From Sporolactobacillus sp. THM7-7 (GTDB lineage Bacteria; Bacillota; Bacilli; Bacillales; Sporolactobacillaceae), in NCBI RefSeq assembly GCF_004153225.1, contig NZ_SEMB01000009.1:1-64000 (forward strand): 64,000 nt of DNA, given 5' to 3'. Positions within the stretch are counted from its first letter, which is position 1; each line of letters begins with the position of its first letter. A model generated the notes under the pieces. That model was not told the origin of the DNA. It searched no databases and saw only the letters and a program-made list of their open reading frames with translations. A program made the translations under genes and the position numbers. Shown here in pieces: positions 36,143 to 46,226 of the stretch.

Positions 36143-36170
36143 TCACTAGGCGGCAAGGAGGTTTTCCCGT

Positions 36171-36938
36171 ATGCTTCGCCAATTCCAGGTGGATGATCTG
36201 CAAGTCAGTTTCAATGGTGAAAAAGTTTTAAACCACTTGTCTTTTGAAGTGTTCCCGGGAGAAATGCTCGCGATTATCGGACCAAACGGCGCGGGCAAGT
36301 CGACTTTGCTGAAAGTCATCCTCGGTATGATTCATCCCCAGGGCGGGGCCGTGCGCATGGAAAGCGACAAGCGGAAAGCGGTGATCGGTTACGTCCCGCA
36401 GTCGCGGACGATCGATGAGGAAACCCCGATACAGGCAAAAGATTTCGTCTCTCTCGGGCTTCCGGCGAAAATCGTTCCCTGGCTGTCGCAGAAAGAACGG
36501 GTGACCGTAAAAAAGGCGATGATGATGACGGAATCGCTGCACCTTGCGAAAAAGCCGATCGGCCGATTGTCGGGCGGAGAGAGGCAACGGGTGTTTGTCG
36601 CTCAGGCGATGGTCCGCCATCCCGATGTGTTATTGCTGGATGAATCGACAGCCAATCTGGATCCGAACGCCCAGGAACAGATGATGCAGCTCGTTCAGAG
36701 GCTTTGCAAAAATCAGGGAATCACCGTTCTTTTTATCTGCCACGATCTGCATATGGTCAAAGAGTATTCCGATCGTGTGCTGTTCATGTCGCGTAGGCAT
36801 TACGAGACGGGAAGCACGGATGAGGTATTGAGCGGGAAAGCTCTGGAATGGCTCTATCATTCTACCGATGACGAAAAGCCGAAGAAGACGGGCTTATTCA
36901 GAGAACAGAGGGATCGGGTAACGGATCATTTATTCTAA
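36171..36938 (+). CDS. znuC: Zinc ABC transporter ATP-binding protein
   Basis: This 255-aa ATPase powers the importer. Walker A is GPNGAGKST (37-45), the Q-loop YVPQSRTID, the signature LSGGERQR, Walker B VLLLDES and the switch histidine in FICHDLHMV. An AAGGAGG site precedes the ATG. It belongs to the znuA-znuC-znuB operon. Confidence 0.95.
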   Translation: MLRQFQVDDLQVSFNGEKVLNHLSFEVFPGEMLAIIGPNGAGKSTLLKVILGMIHPQGGAVRMESDKRKAVIGYVPQSRTIDEETPIQAKDFVSLGLPAKIVPWLSQKERVTVKKAMMMTESLHLAKKPIGRLSGGERQRVFVAQAMVRHPDVLLLDESTANLDPNAQEQMMQLVQRLCKNQGITVLFICHDLHMVKEYSDRVLFMSRRHYETGSTDEVLSGKALEWLYHSTDDEKPKKTGLFREQRDRVTDHLF

Positions 36939-36954
36939 AAGAGAGCTGATATAC

Positions 36955-37770
36955 ATGTTTCAATATGATTTTATGCAGTACGCGTTCATTGCCGGGACAC
37001 TGGTGGCCATTATGTGTGGGGCGATCGGCGTGTTTGTCGTGGCGAGGAGCCTGTCTTTTGTAGCCCACACCTTTTCCCACATCGGCTTTGCCGGCGCGGC
37101 GTTTGCCGTTTACGTCGGCATAGAGCCGCTCGGCGGGCTCTTGCTCTTTACCATTGCCAGCGCCCTTGGCATCGGACAGATGGGCGTGAAAATGTTTCGG
37201 CGCGATGCATCGATCAGTGTCATCCTGAGCCTCTTTTTAGGACTCGGCATTCTTTTTCTTTCCCTGTCCAACAAACAGGCCAATTTTACCGCAAGCATTC
37301 TGTTCGGAAGTGTCGTCGGCATCAATATTCAGGATGTATGGCAGATTGTCGGGCTGACTATTGTCGTTATTCTTGTCCTGGCCGTGGGTTATCGGTGGCT
37401 GAAATTCGATTCGTTTGATCAAGTCGGCGCCGAGTCGGCGGGATTGCCCATTCGCTGGATCTCGGTCGGTTTTCTGCTCTTAATGTCGATTTCGGTCAGC
37501 GTTGCGGTACAGATTGTCGGCGCGCTGCTCGTCTTTGCGCTCATGACGGTTCCGGCTGCAGCCGCCCGCTGCTTTACCCAGTCGATTTTCGGCATGATTC
37601 TCGTGTCTTCGATTCTGGCCGTTCTGGGTGTCTGGTTCGGACTGGTGATGAGCTATTATACGAACGCGCCGGTCAGCTTCTTTATCACAAGCTTTGAAGC
37701 TCTGGCGTACTTCATCGGGATCGTCTATCAAAGGCTCGTGAACAGATACCGGGTCGCTCAGCTCAACTAA
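36955..37770 (+). CDS. znuB: Zinc ABC transporter permease
   Basis: This 271-aa permease of the ABC-3 family has about eight membrane segments, with the family stretches VVARSLSFVAHTFSHIGFAGAAFAVY and GALLVFALMTVPAAAARCF. It starts 16 bp after znuC and completes the Zur-controlled importer. A strong terminator follows. Confidence 0.95.
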   Translation: MFQYDFMQYAFIAGTLVAIMCGAIGVFVVARSLSFVAHTFSHIGFAGAAFAVYVGIEPLGGLLLFTIASALGIGQMGVKMFRRDASISVILSLFLGLGILFLSLSNKQANFTASILFGSVVGINIQDVWQIVGLTIVVILVLAVGYRWLKFDSFDQVGAESAGLPIRWISVGFLLLMSISVSVAVQIVGALLVFALMTVPAAAARCFTQSIFGMILVSSILAVLGVWFGLVMSYYTNAPVSFFITSFEALAYFIGIVYQRLVNRYRVAQLN

Positions 37771-37809
37771 GGTGTTATATGAAAAGATGTTTTTATAAAT
37801 AAAGTCTAT

Positions 37810-37860
37810 AAATAAACCGGAGGGGAATGGAGCGTTTCTATTTTTCCCTCCGGTTTATTT
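37810..37860. terminator. Bidirectional terminator after znuB
   Basis: AAATAAACCGGAGGG and CCCTCCGGTTTATTT form a perfect 15-bp stem. It ends the zinc operon and can also stop transcripts from the opposite-strand cvfB gene. Confidence 0.9.
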
Positions 37861-37995
37861 ATATGGAACTTATGATACGTGTTCACACAAACACAGAAGA
37901 AGTTTAACCAAAAGAGGAGAAAGTTCAGCCGGATGAAACGGATGTTCAGACGGATCGTGCGCGGCTTCGGAAAATTCGGGACGATGTGCGGCGGG

Positions 37996-38865
37996 TCATT
38001 TCTGGTTTTGCGTGTTTTTGAGATAAGTCCAGCCGTCTTTTTGATAGATTTTATCTTCCTTCATCAGTTTGCCGAGCGCTTTTTTAAAATCGCCTTTACT
38101 GATTGAGAAGCGTGTGCGAATATCTTCGGGCAAACTTTTATCCGAATAAGGCATCGCGCCGCCGCGGCTTGTCATATACTGAAATATGGCTCCGGCATTT
38201 TCGTCAATCGCTTCATAACGCCGGGGACGCATGGATAAATTGACGGTCCCATCATCTTTGACGTCGATGACCCGGGCATGAATCTTCTGGCCAAGACGCA
38301 GCCGGCCGGTCATCTCGCTTTCGTGAATAAAGCCGAGGCAGTTTTCCTCTGTAATCAGGCGTGCCCCTTCACGAAGCAGTCGGTAAACGGTAGCGTCTAC
38401 AGGCTGATGAAGCGGATTTGAGGCCGGTACAGACAAAGCTTGTACGACCGGTTCATCGGCGAGTTGGACAAAAAGTCGGCCTTTTTTACCCGTTTTCAAG
38501 CTGCAGTAAACACGGTCGCTGACTGCCGGCCAGTCCGCCCAATCATCGGGAAGATCATCTTTTGACAAAAGCATATCTTTTCGAATCCCGATATCGACAA
38601 AAACGCCGTACCTTTTGTTGACACCGGCGACCGGCGCCCAATCATAAATGCCGACGCGGATGGCCGGGATCCTATTCGTTGCTGCCAGGCGCCCGCGATG
38701 ATCCTGATAGAGAAAGACGCGTTGCGGAGCCGCTTCGTCAATCGGCTCTGATAGATCGTTTTTATGAAGGAGAATATCCTCGTTTCCGTCAGTCAGGAAG
38801 TAGCCAAACGGCGATTGGTGGGAAATATCGAGGGTAACAACGGTTCCCGCTTGTAACGATGCCAT
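37996..38865 (-). CDS. cvfB: CvfB-family S1 RNA-binding protein
   Basis: This 289-aa protein has S1-like modules (TVVTLDISHQSPFGYFLTD; VGIYDWAPVAGVNKRYGVFVDIG; KIHARVIDVKDDGTVNLSMRPR) and a C-terminal winged helix (RTRFSISKGDFKKALGKLMKEDKIYQKDGWTYL), the CvfB/YitL layout. The family binds RNA and affects virulence and expression control in staphylococci; its role here is unproven. The ATG at 38865 follows GAAGG and gives the family N-terminus MASLQAGTVV; the frame is open further upstream without such support. Confidence 0.88.
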   Translation of the reverse strand: MASLQAGTVVTLDISHQSPFGYFLTDGNEDILLHKNDLSEPIDEAAPQRVFLYQDHRGRLAATNRIPAIRVGIYDWAPVAGVNKRYGVFVDIGIRKDMLLSKDDLPDDWADWPAVSDRVYCSLKTGKKGRLFVQLADEPVVQALSVPASNPLHQPVDATVYRLLREGARLITEENCLGFIHESEMTGRLRLGQKIHARVIDVKDDGTVNLSMRPRRYEAIDENAGAIFQYMTSRGGAMPYSDKSLPEDIRTRFSISKGDFKKALGKLMKEDKIYQKDGWTYLKNTQNQK

Positions 38866-38974
38866 ATCTGGCCTTCTTTCTTCGAATATTAACTTTATTA
38901 TGCACCACATATTATAACATGATACCACCCGATGAATCATCGGGAATCGGGCAGAAGTTCATTCCCCTTAAAAA

Positions 38975-39128
38975 GGAAGGCTCTGTCCCATTTTACTGTT
39001 GACTGTGGGCTGTTTTTTAGAAGCACGACATTTCCGAGACGCCTGCTGGAATAGCGAACCAGGCTGCAAACCTGCAGCGAGGTATCCAAACGGCAAATGC
39101 TGGGTGGATCAATAATAGTGATTAACGG
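38975..39128. other. Intergenic stretch, possible degraded repeat
   Basis: No gene is seen between cvfB and odhA. The bases from GGCTCTGTCCCATTTTAC onward look foreign to the promoter region and could be an old insertion remnant, but no transposase motif or paired ends were found. Confidence 0.2.
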
Positions 39129-39217
39129 GAGCAAGAATAAAAAAATTGTCAAGTGCCTTTTTGAAAAAATGCATTAAAACGATTACAAAAAATCATTATT
39201 TCATAATATCGTAACAA

Positions 39218-39245
39218 TTGAAGATAATAATATATGTGCTACAAT
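39218..39245 (+). promoter_or_regulatory. Promoter of odhA
   Basis: TTGAAG (39218-39223) and TACAAT (39240-39245) are 16 bp apart, about 125 bp before the odhA start, leaving a long untranslated leader. Confidence 0.6.
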
Positions 39246-39302
39246 AAAATTACAAGCCGAGTGAAGATTGAAACCGGCTAGTTTTAAAAGTTTTCAGATT
39301 TT

Positions 39303-39316
39303 GGTAAGCGCTTAAT
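39303..39316 (+). promoter_or_regulatory. cre-like palindrome upstream of odhA
   Basis: GGTAAGCGCTTAAT carries the central palindrome TAAGCGCTTA and fits 11 of 14 cre positions. It lies downstream of the promoter, where CcpA would act as a roadblock, in line with glucose repression of this enzyme in bacilli. Confidence 0.45.
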
Positions 39317-39370
39317 TATCGCATTATCTCTTAGATCAGGGAATGAGAAAATCTAAAAGAGTTGGGAGCG

Positions 39371-42277
39371 ATGACATTGCCCGCAAACAAAATATTGGAA
39401 AAACGGAATCCCTGGCAGAACATTTCCCGTCTCAATATGGGCTATGTTGATGAGCAGTATGATAAATATTTGGATAATCCGGATACCGTTGACCCGACGC
39501 TGCGCAACTTGTTTGACCGTTGGGGTAGGCCGGAGAATGTGGAAAGAGATCGGACGACGGTTCAGACGATCACGGAAGATGATTCGGCAGGCACGGCGTT
39601 CGACCTGGATCAGGTTGTTGGTGCGGTCAGATTGTCGGAACGGATTCGCGCGTACGGACATCTTCTGGCGCATATCAATCCGCTTGGCGAAAACCGGCAA
39701 GTACAGACACATTTAATGGACCTGGCCGCTTTTCATTTGTCTCCCAAAAAATTGAAAGCGATTCCTTCACGATTTATCTGGCCGGAAGCTCCCGAGGATG
39801 TCCGGAATGCGCTTGATGTGGTGAATCATCTGCGCGGGCTTTATTCACAGTCGATGGCTTATGAGTTTAGTCATGTTCATGATTTGAAAGAGAAAAAATG
39901 GCTCAATGAAATGATAGAAAGTAAGCGCTTCCACTTTGGGCTGAATGATCAGGAGAAAAAGGATTTGCTCAAGCAGCTAACGAAGGTGGAAACCTTTGAA
40001 CAGTTTCTCCATAAAACGTTTGTCGGGCAAAAGCGCTTTTCCATTGAGGGACTGGATGTCCTTGTCCCGATGCTCGATAAATTAATTCAGTTCGGTGTCA
40101 GCGACGGGACGAAGCAGGTGATGATCGGCATGGCCCACCGCGGGCGTCTCAGCGTGCTGGCTCACATTCTAGGGAAGCCTTATGAAAAAATTCTGGCTGA
40201 ATTTGTCCACGCGCCGATTAAGAGCATGGTCCCGTCGGAGGGATCGAAAGGGATTAATTACGGATGGACCGGTGATGTGAAATACCACCTTGGAGCCTGG
40301 CGCGCGATTGAAGAGGGCGAAAAGAAGTATTTGCTTCAATATGCGGGCGAAAAGGATCGGACAGACGGCGAGATACAGGCTAGACTGACCCTGGCAAACA
40401 ACCCCAGTCATCTCGAGGTTGTCGACCCAGTTATTGAAGGATACGCCCGGGCGGCTCAGGATGATCGCAGCGAAAGAGGGTATCCCACCCAGAATCTTGA
40501 AAAGGCATTCAGCATCATGATTCACGGGGACGCTGCCTTCACCGGTGAAGGCGTCGTGGCGGAAACGCTCAATTTAAGCCGGCTTAGCGGATTCAACACG
40601 GGCGGAACGATTCATATCATTGCCAATAACCAGCTTGGCTTCACGACGGATCATGAAGACGGGCGCTCGACCGCTTATGCGAGTGACCTGGCCAAAGGTT
40701 TTGAGGTGCCGATCGTACACGTGAATGCCGATGATCCGGAAGCTTGTCTGCGCGCCATTTTTCTCGCCTATCATTACCGGAGAACGTTCCATAAAGATTT
40801 TCTGATCGATCTGTGCGGATACAGGCGCTACGGCCATAACGAATCCGATGATCCGCAGGCGACGCAGCCGCTGCTCTATCGGAAGATCCGCAATCATCCG
40901 ACAGTAGCGGATATTTATCTGAAAAAGCTTGAAGAAAACGGGCTCGTGGCGATGCAGGAACGCGATGCTTACCGAAAGCACCTTCTGGAGAAGCTTCAGG
41001 CGATCTACAATGCCTCGCGCGAACAGCAGAAAAAAGAACTTAAGGCCATTCCTTTTCCTGAAAAGCTGGCTCAATCGCTCGACCACATCCGAACGAGCGT
41101 CCCGATCGGCGAGCTGAAAGATTTGAATGCTCAGCTTCTTGACTGGCCGGAAGATTTTCATGTCTATCCAAAACTCGCGAGGATTTTGAACCGAAGAAAA
41201 AACGCGTTGAACGCCGGCCACAGAATTGACTGGGGTACCGGGGAAACGCTGGCATTTGCCTCTATTCTGAAGGATGGCACACCGATCCGCTTTACCGGTC
41301 AGGATGTCGAACGGGGAACTTTCGCCCATCGTCATTCGGTGCTGCATGACGCCGAAACCGGAGCCACTTATTCTCCATTCCATCACCTGAAAGGTGTGCA
41401 CGCCTCGTTCGACATTCACAACAGTCCGCTGTCTGAGACTGCCGTCATTGGATTTGAATACGGATACAACGTATGCGCACCGGAGACGCTGGTCATATGG
41501 GAGGCGCAATTCGGCGACTTCGCAAACGTCGGTCAGGTGATGTTCGATCAGTTCGTCGCGGCCGGAAGAGCGAAATGGGGACAGAAATCGGGGATGGTGA
41601 TCCTCCTTCCGCACGGATACGAAGGCATGGGCCCGGAACATTCCAGCGGACGTCTTGAACGCTTTCTTCAATTGTCGGCTGAAAACAACTGGACGGTTGC
41701 CAATCTGACGTCGCCTGCCCAATACTTCCACATTTTGCGCCGTCAGGCTTCGATACTTCATTCTGACCTCGCCCGCCCGCTCGTGATTATGTCGCCGAAA
41801 AGCCTGCTCCGGCATCCGAAAGCGGCCTCGTCGCCCGCTGATTTGTCGGAAGGCCGGTTTCAGAGTGTGATGGAAGAGCCGCTGACAGGAGGCAAACCGG
41901 AGAAAGTGGAACGGATTGTGCTCTGCAGCGGAAAGGTGGCCATCGATCTCGCGGTTGAGATTGAGACGCAGACGGCCAGTCTCGATTGGCTCCATGTTCT
42001 GCGCGTCGAGGAACTTTATCCGTTCCCCTCAGAGAAACTGAAAGACTTTTTCCGGAAGTATCCGCAACTGAAAGAAATCGTCTGGCTTCAGGAAGAACCG
42101 AAAAATATGGGAGCCTGGGCGTATGCCGAGTCGCGGCTGCGCAAGATTCTGCCTCACAGAGCTGCCCTGCGTTATATTGGACGGATCGCGCATTCGAGTC
42201 CGGCTACAGGAGAGCCGGAATTTCATAAGAGAGGCCAGAGGAGAATTCTTACGGAAGCTCTGACTAAAGATTTTTAA
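39371..42277 (+). CDS. odhA: 2-oxoglutarate dehydrogenase E1 component
   Basis: This protein of about 968 aa is the thiamine-diphosphate decarboxylase of the 2-oxoglutarate dehydrogenase complex in the citric acid cycle. The N-terminal region (ISRLNMGYVDEQYDKYLDNP) is of the OdhA type, and later motifs include GMAHRGRLSVLAHILGKPY, GDAAFTGEGVVAETLNLS, CGYRRYGHNESDDPQATQP and GYEGMGPEHSSGRLERFLQL. The start is uncertain: ATG 39371 has GGGAG only 2-3 nt upstream, and a TTG two codons later has better spacing. odhB follows after about 120 bp; no E3 gene is adjacent, so lipoamide dehydrogenase must come from elsewhere. Confidence 0.95.
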   Translation: MTLPANKILEKRNPWQNISRLNMGYVDEQYDKYLDNPDTVDPTLRNLFDRWGRPENVERDRTTVQTITEDDSAGTAFDLDQVVGAVRLSERIRAYGHLLAHINPLGENRQVQTHLMDLAAFHLSPKKLKAIPSRFIWPEAPEDVRNALDVVNHLRGLYSQSMAYEFSHVHDLKEKKWLNEMIESKRFHFGLNDQEKKDLLKQLTKVETFEQFLHKTFVGQKRFSIEGLDVLVPMLDKLIQFGVSDGTKQVMIGMAHRGRLSVLAHILGKPYEKILAEFVHAPIKSMVPSEGSKGINYGWTGDVKYHLGAWRAIEEGEKKYLLQYAGEKDRTDGEIQARLTLANNPSHLEVVDPVIEGYARAAQDDRSERGYPTQNLEKAFSIMIHGDAAFTGEGVVAETLNLSRLSGFNTGGTIHIIANNQLGFTTDHEDGRSTAYASDLAKGFEVPIVHVNADDPEACLRAIFLAYHYRRTFHKDFLIDLCGYRRYGHNESDDPQATQPLLYRKIRNHPTVADIYLKKLEENGLVAMQERDAYRKHLLEKLQAIYNASREQQKKELKAIPFPEKLAQSLDHIRTSVPIGELKDLNAQLLDWPEDFHVYPKLARILNRRKNALNAGHRIDWGTGETLAFASILKDGTPIRFTGQDVERGTFAHRHSVLHDAETGATYSPFHHLKGVHASFDIHNSPLSETAVIGFEYGYNVCAPETLVIWEAQFGDFANVGQVMFDQFVAAGRAKWGQKSGMVILLPHGYEGMGPEHSSGRLERFLQLSAENNWTVANLTSPAQYFHILRRQASILHSDLARPLVIMSPKSLLRHPKAASSPADLSEGRFQSVMEEPLTGGKPEKVERIVLCSGKVAIDLAVEIETQTASLDWLHVLRVEELYPFPSEKLKDFFRKYPQLKEIVWLQEEPKNMGAWAYAESRLRKILPHRAALRYIGRIAHSSPATGEPEFHKRGQRRILTEALTKDF

Positions 42278-42400
42278 CTCGTCCGAAATACCTGAATAAA
42301 GCACCTTCGCTAAAGGCGAATGCGAAAGCACGATAAACAGGTGCATCCGGCCGAGGATAAGGAATATAAATAAGATGTGTTTGATTCGGAGGGGATCAGT

Positions 42401-43687
42401 TTGATTGAAGTTAAAGTACCGGAACTCGCAGAATCTATAACGGAAGGAACCATTGTCAGGTGGCTCGTCGATGTCGGGAGTCCCGTGAATCAGGGCGATG
42501 ATATCGCCGAAATTGAGACGGACAAGGTCAACATCCAGATCAGTGCGGAGCACTCTGGTGTGCTGAAAGAAATTGAGAAGGGTGTTGACGAGACCGTCGA
42601 AGTCGGCGAAGTGATTGCGCTGCTCGATGAAAGTACCGATGCGGGTGCCGCCGCCTCATCGCCTGCTCCGGCGGCTCAAAAAGCGAAACCGGAAGGGACA
42701 GAGACGGAGAAAACGCAGGATAAACCGGCCGCGAAGCCGGCGCCGAAAACCGTGCCTGATCCTGTGGCATCATCAGGAGGTGCGGGACGCAAGCTCGCTT
42801 CTCCGGCAGCTCGAAAGCTGGCCAGGGAGAAAGGAATCGATTTGAACGCTCTGCAAACAAGCGACCCGCTCGGCCGTGTACGCGTAGAGGATATAAGCCG
42901 GCAGACGGCGGCTCCACAGCCGGCAAAGCCAGCCCAGACCGCATCGGAAGCGGCAGCGCCGCCGGAAGATCCGGCAAAGCCTGTTGAGCGGATTAAAATG
43001 TCTCGCCGGCGCCAGACGATCGCCCGCAGGCTCGTTGCTGTCCAGCACGAAGCGGCGATGCTGACTACTTTTAACGAAGTGGACTTGACGGCGGTAATGG
43101 CCATCCGCAAACGGCGCAAGGAAGCTTTTATTAAAGAACACGACGTCAAGCTTGGTTTCATGAGTTTCTTCACCAAGGCGGTCGTCGGCGCCCTGAAGAG
43201 TTTCCCGCTTCTGAACGCGGAAATTGACGGGACCGACTTGCTTGTGAAAAAATATTACGACATTGGGATTGCCGTCGCGACGGATCAGGGACTGGTTGTC
43301 CCAGTTGTCCGCGACGCCGATAAAACAACGTTTGCGGAGATTGAGAAAGCGATCAGAGACCTGGCGACTAGGGCGCGGTCCAATAAGCTGACACTCGGCG
43401 ATTTACAGGGCGGTACGTTTACGATTACAAACGGCGGGACGTTCGGCTCTTTAATGTCCACCCCAATCATCAATGCGCCCCAGGTCGGTATTCTCGGCAT
43501 GCACGGGATTAAGAAACGGCCCGTCGCCGTGTCGACTCCTGAAGGAGAGAAGGTCGAAATCCGGCCGATGATGTACATCGCCCTGTCCTATGATCACCGG
43601 ATTGTCGATGGCAGTGAGGCGGTACAATTCCTCGTCAAAGTGAAAAACCTTCTGGAGGATCCAGAGACGCTGCTTTTGGAGGGATAG
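42401..43687 (+). CDS. odhB: Dihydrolipoyl succinyltransferase, E2 of 2-oxoglutarate dehydrogenase
   Basis: This 428-aa protein has a lipoyl domain (residues 1-77, lipoyl lysine Lys42 in IETDKVNIQ), an Ala/Pro-rich linker, an E3-binding domain (residues 125-160, [20 protein letters not shown]) and the acyltransferase core ending in [12 protein letters not shown] with the catalytic histidine. The TTG at 42401 was chosen since it gives the family start [16 protein letters not shown] and has GGAGGGG 6 nt upstream. A small hairpin (TTCGC-TAAAG-GCGAA) lies in the gap after odhA. Confidence 0.95.
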   Translation: MIEVKVPELAESITEGTIVRWLVDVGSPVNQGDDIAEIETDKVNIQISAEHSGVLKEIEKGVDETVEVGEVIALLDESTDAGAAASSPAPAAQKAKPEGTETEKTQDKPAAKPAPKTVPDPVASSGGAGRKLASPAARKLAREKGIDLNALQTSDPLGRVRVEDISRQTAAPQPAKPAQTASEAAAPPEDPAKPVERIKMSRRRQTIARRLVAVQHEAAMLTTFNEVDLTAVMAIRKRRKEAFIKEHDVKLGFMSFFTKAVVGALKSFPLLNAEIDGTDLLVKKYYDIGIAVATDQGLVVPVVRDADKTTFAEIEKAIRDLATRARSNKLTLGDLQGGTFTITNGGTFGSLMSTPIINAPQVGILGMHGIKKRPVAVSTPEGEKVEIRPMMYIALSYDHRIVDGSEAVQFLVKVKNLLEDPETLLLEG

Positions 43688-43786
43688 TGAATTTGTATGA
43701 TTTTTGTCACACTTTGCCGCAAAAAAGCGGATAATATTCAGTATAATTAATGTTAGAAACGAATTGCGGTAAAAGGTGTGATCAAC

Positions 43787-44509
43787 GTGGAAAAGTTGTT
43801 GGACGCGAAGCGGAGGCAGATCAGCAATACATGTATGTTTTCTGAGAGAAGCCTGGATATGTTGAAACGAAAGATGAGTGTGGACTATTACAGAAAAGGC
43901 ACCAACATTTTTTGGGAAGGCGATCCGTCGGGTAAACTTTTTTACGTGATTCGAGGAAGAGTTAAGCTGCTGAAATCGGGCGATGACGGAAAAGATCTGG
44001 CGCTTCACTATTTCATGTCCGATGACTTGTTCGGTGAATTGAACTGTTTCGGTTGCGGCGAGTATTCGTTTACGGCTTGTGCGGCCGCAAATTGTACGAT
44101 CGGCGTCATACGGGAGCAGGATGTAGAGGAAGCGCTTCTGGAAAATACGGGGCTGTCTCTCGACTTTATGAAATGGGCCGGAGCGATGAATCATTATACA
44201 CAGGTGAAAATGCGGGATTTGCTGTTTTACGGCAAAAACGGGGCGCTCGCTTCGACTCTGATCCGGATGATGCACGGTTACGGCCGGAACGAGACGGATG
44301 GGGTACACTACTCGATTCGTCTGACCAATGCCGAGCTGGCACAGCTGATCGGATCGACACGGGAGACCGTCAACCGCATGCTTCAGGCCTGGAAGAAAGA
44401 CGGGGCGATCGACTACCGTCACGGATCTATCGTGATTAAGGATCTGAATTACCTAAAAAGCATTTGCCACTGTGAAGATCGCTGCCCGATGAACATCTGC
44501 CGGCTTTGA
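43787..44509 (+). CDS. fnr: Fnr/Crp-family regulator with C-terminal cysteines
   Basis: This 240-aa protein has a cyclic-nucleotide-binding-like beta barrel (residues 15-130), a long dimer helix, and a C-terminal winged helix with LTNAELAQLIGSTRETVNRMLQAWKKDGAI. The end carries four cysteines (227, 229, 233, 238), in the position of the iron-sulfur ligands of Bacillus Fnr, so it likely senses oxygen. The GTG at 43787 is about 8 nt after AAAAGGTG; an in-frame GTG three codons earlier overlaps that site. It follows odhAB, whose product is not needed in anaerobic growth. Confidence 0.85.
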   Translation: MEKLLDAKRRQISNTCMFSERSLDMLKRKMSVDYYRKGTNIFWEGDPSGKLFYVIRGRVKLLKSGDDGKDLALHYFMSDDLFGELNCFGCGEYSFTACAAANCTIGVIREQDVEEALLENTGLSLDFMKWAGAMNHYTQVKMRDLLFYGKNGALASTLIRMMHGYGRNETDGVHYSIRLTNAELAQLIGSTRETVNRMLQAWKKDGAIDYRHGSIVIKDLNYLKSICHCEDRCPMNICRL

Positions 44510-44552
44510 GTACATGCTCCACGGCATCTGTTTTTAATAGCACATAAAAAAT

Positions 44553-44588
44553 GAAAGCGACCATTCTTTTCACTGGTGGTCGCTTTTT
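44553..44588 (+). terminator. Terminator after fnr
   Basis: AAAGCGACCA pairs with TGGTCGCTTT and is followed by TT. The bases from 44589 to 44827 hold no supported gene. Confidence 0.85.
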
Positions 44589-44827
44589 GTACGTTCAGAA
44601 AGAATAGGATTTCTCGCCGATTAAAGCGTAAGAAAAACTAAGACTTGGGCGGGTGTCAAGACTTGGCTTCGCTAAGTTTTTCTTTATCTTTTTTTTGACG
44701 GGACAGGCACTGTATGATGCCTGTCTTTTTGATGCTATAATACGTTCAGGGGTTCGAAATCGCCCGATTATTAGCAGACTCGGGGGATCAGATCCTTTTT
44801 TGACCCAGGATGGAGGCAATATGTACG

Positions 44828-45748
44828 ATGAAAAATGGGTTGATTCGAGGACTTTTGGTACTCACCTCATTGTTTTTGTTTACAGGGTGCTCTGAAGAAA
44901 CGGCTAAAATACAGGAATCTTCGCACCCCGACAATTACAGCCAGGCAGCCGATAAGGAACAATCGGAAAGTCAGACAGTTCCTGATTCGGACTCTGACGG
45001 ATCAGAAAAGGCGCAAGGCGAGAACAAGCGGGTTCCGGGTGTTTCCGCGAAAGTGCTTAAAGTCGTCGACGGCGATACGATTGATGTTTTGTACAAAGGG
45101 GAAGAGAATACGGTACGAATGCTTCTGATTGACACACCGGAGACGCACCATCCGAGAAAGGGGGTTCAGCCTTACGGTCCGGAAGCCAGCGATTATTCCC
45201 ATCATCTGATGGATGGCAAAACCGTTCGTCTCGAATTGGCTGCTCAAGGCGGACGTGACAAATACGGCCGGCTGCTGGCCTATGTGTACGCGGACGGAAA
45301 GTCTGTCGAAGAATCGCTACTTGCCCGCGGTCTGGCACGCGTCGCCTATGTCATTCCGCCGAACACAAAATACGTGGACCGCTATCGAGCCATTGAGGCG
45401 CAGGCAAAGAACAAGAGACTCGGCATCTGGTCGGTCGACGGTTACGCCCGGGAAGACGGTTATCACCCCGATGTGATGAAGGGGACGTCCGCTTATGAAG
45501 AGGCACAGCCGAAAAACGGAGCGTCGGAAAGCGGCGGATCGTCCGTGCAAGACTCGAAAGCCAAGGTGCCGGGTCAGTTTGCGCCCGACAATCAGGGCAG
45601 CTGCGGCGGTGCAATTAAAGGAAATATTTCAGAAAGAGGGAAAATATACCATATGCCTTCCGATGCCTATTATAAGGCGACCAAGGCCGAAGCTTGCTTC
45701 AAAACAAGAGAAGCCGCCCGTGAGGCCGGATTCAGGGCGGCGAAGTAA
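44828..45748 (+). CDS. Thermonuclease-like lipoprotein with C-terminal sunset-type domain
   Basis: This 306-aa secreted nuclease has a signal peptide and lipobox FTGC (Cys21), an acidic Ser-rich linker, and a staphylococcal nuclease domain (about residues 75-210): VVDGDTIDVLYKGEENTVRMLLIDTPE, GRDKYGRLLAYVYADGKSVEESLLARGLARV. After a second linker come about 48 residues, GAIKGNISERGKIYHMPSDAYY then ACFKTREAAREAGFRAAK, the small domain often seen at the end of such nucleases. It would be membrane-anchored outside the cell and cut DNA or RNA. The ATG at 44828 follows GGAGG at a somewhat long spacing. Confidence 0.88.
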   Translation: MKNGLIRGLLVLTSLFLFTGCSEETAKIQESSHPDNYSQAADKEQSESQTVPDSDSDGSEKAQGENKRVPGVSAKVLKVVDGDTIDVLYKGEENTVRMLLIDTPETHHPRKGVQPYGPEASDYSHHLMDGKTVRLELAAQGGRDKYGRLLAYVYADGKSVEESLLARGLARVAYVIPPNTKYVDRYRAIEAQAKNKRLGIWSVDGYAREDGYHPDVMKGTSAYEEAQPKNGASESGGSSVQDSKAKVPGQFAPDNQGSCGGAIKGNISERGKIYHMPSDAYYKATKAEACFKTREAAREAGFRAAK

Positions 45749-45858
45749 GCGTTTGATGAGCCGCGGAAGGGAAGTGAAGGGTTGAAGTCGAGCAAAATGG
45801 TATCAAACCTAGGCAAATCACGAAGAAAGCAGTACGAAACATTACATAAGTCGGCGGA

Positions 45859-45895
45859 AAAAAGGCCGAGTCCAAAGTATCTGAACTCGGTCTTT
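45859..45895. terminator. Bidirectional terminator
   Basis: GGCCGAGTCC and GAACTCGGTC form a stem with A-rich bases before and TTT after, between convergent genes. Confidence 0.7.
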
Positions 45896-45933
45896 CTCCG
45901 GCGCTAAAGGTCTGGCTTATTGTCGGTTTTTTT

Positions 45934-46176
45934 CTATTGCTGCTGTTGTCCCTGCCGCACGATCTCGTTTTTAATTTCGTTATAGGCGGTATCGAGATTG
46001 CGGATGCGGCGAATCAGTTCAAAGTTTTTATTGATCCGATCTTGGATGATCGCCGAGACAACTGTATGATAGTAGCTGTTCATCGCTTGAACGGGTGTAA
46101 ATACATCCCCGTTCTTTTTTATTTGCAGACGCAGCGCTTCTTTAAAATAGTCGACACTGAAAAGATCGGAATTCAT
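45934..46176 (-). CDS. Small hypothetical protein
   Basis: This 80-aa, largely helical protein (MNSDLFSVDYFKEALRLQIK at the start, four glutamines at the end) has no motif I recognise. An AGGAGG site lies 8 nt before the ATG, and a terminator follows its stop, so it is probably a real gene. No signal peptide or membrane segment is seen. Confidence 0.7.
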   Translation of the reverse strand: MNSDLFSVDYFKEALRLQIKKNGDVFTPVQAMNSYYHTVVSAIIQDRINKNFELIRRIRNLDTAYNEIKNEIVRQGQQQQ

Positions 46177-46226
46177 GAAGGTCCCTCCTGTTAAAAATCT
46201 GCCCGAGGCTTACATATCAATCTATT

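Noticed and set aside
37879-38106. 75-codon frame after znuB
   Set aside because: It overlaps the end of cvfB on the other strand and has no supported start.
40574-41995. 473-codon frame opposite odhA
   Set aside because: It lies wholly inside a certain gene on the other strand and shows no family motif.
43451-44422. 323-codon frame opposite odhB and fnr
   Set aside because: It spans two well-supported genes and has no recognisable domain.
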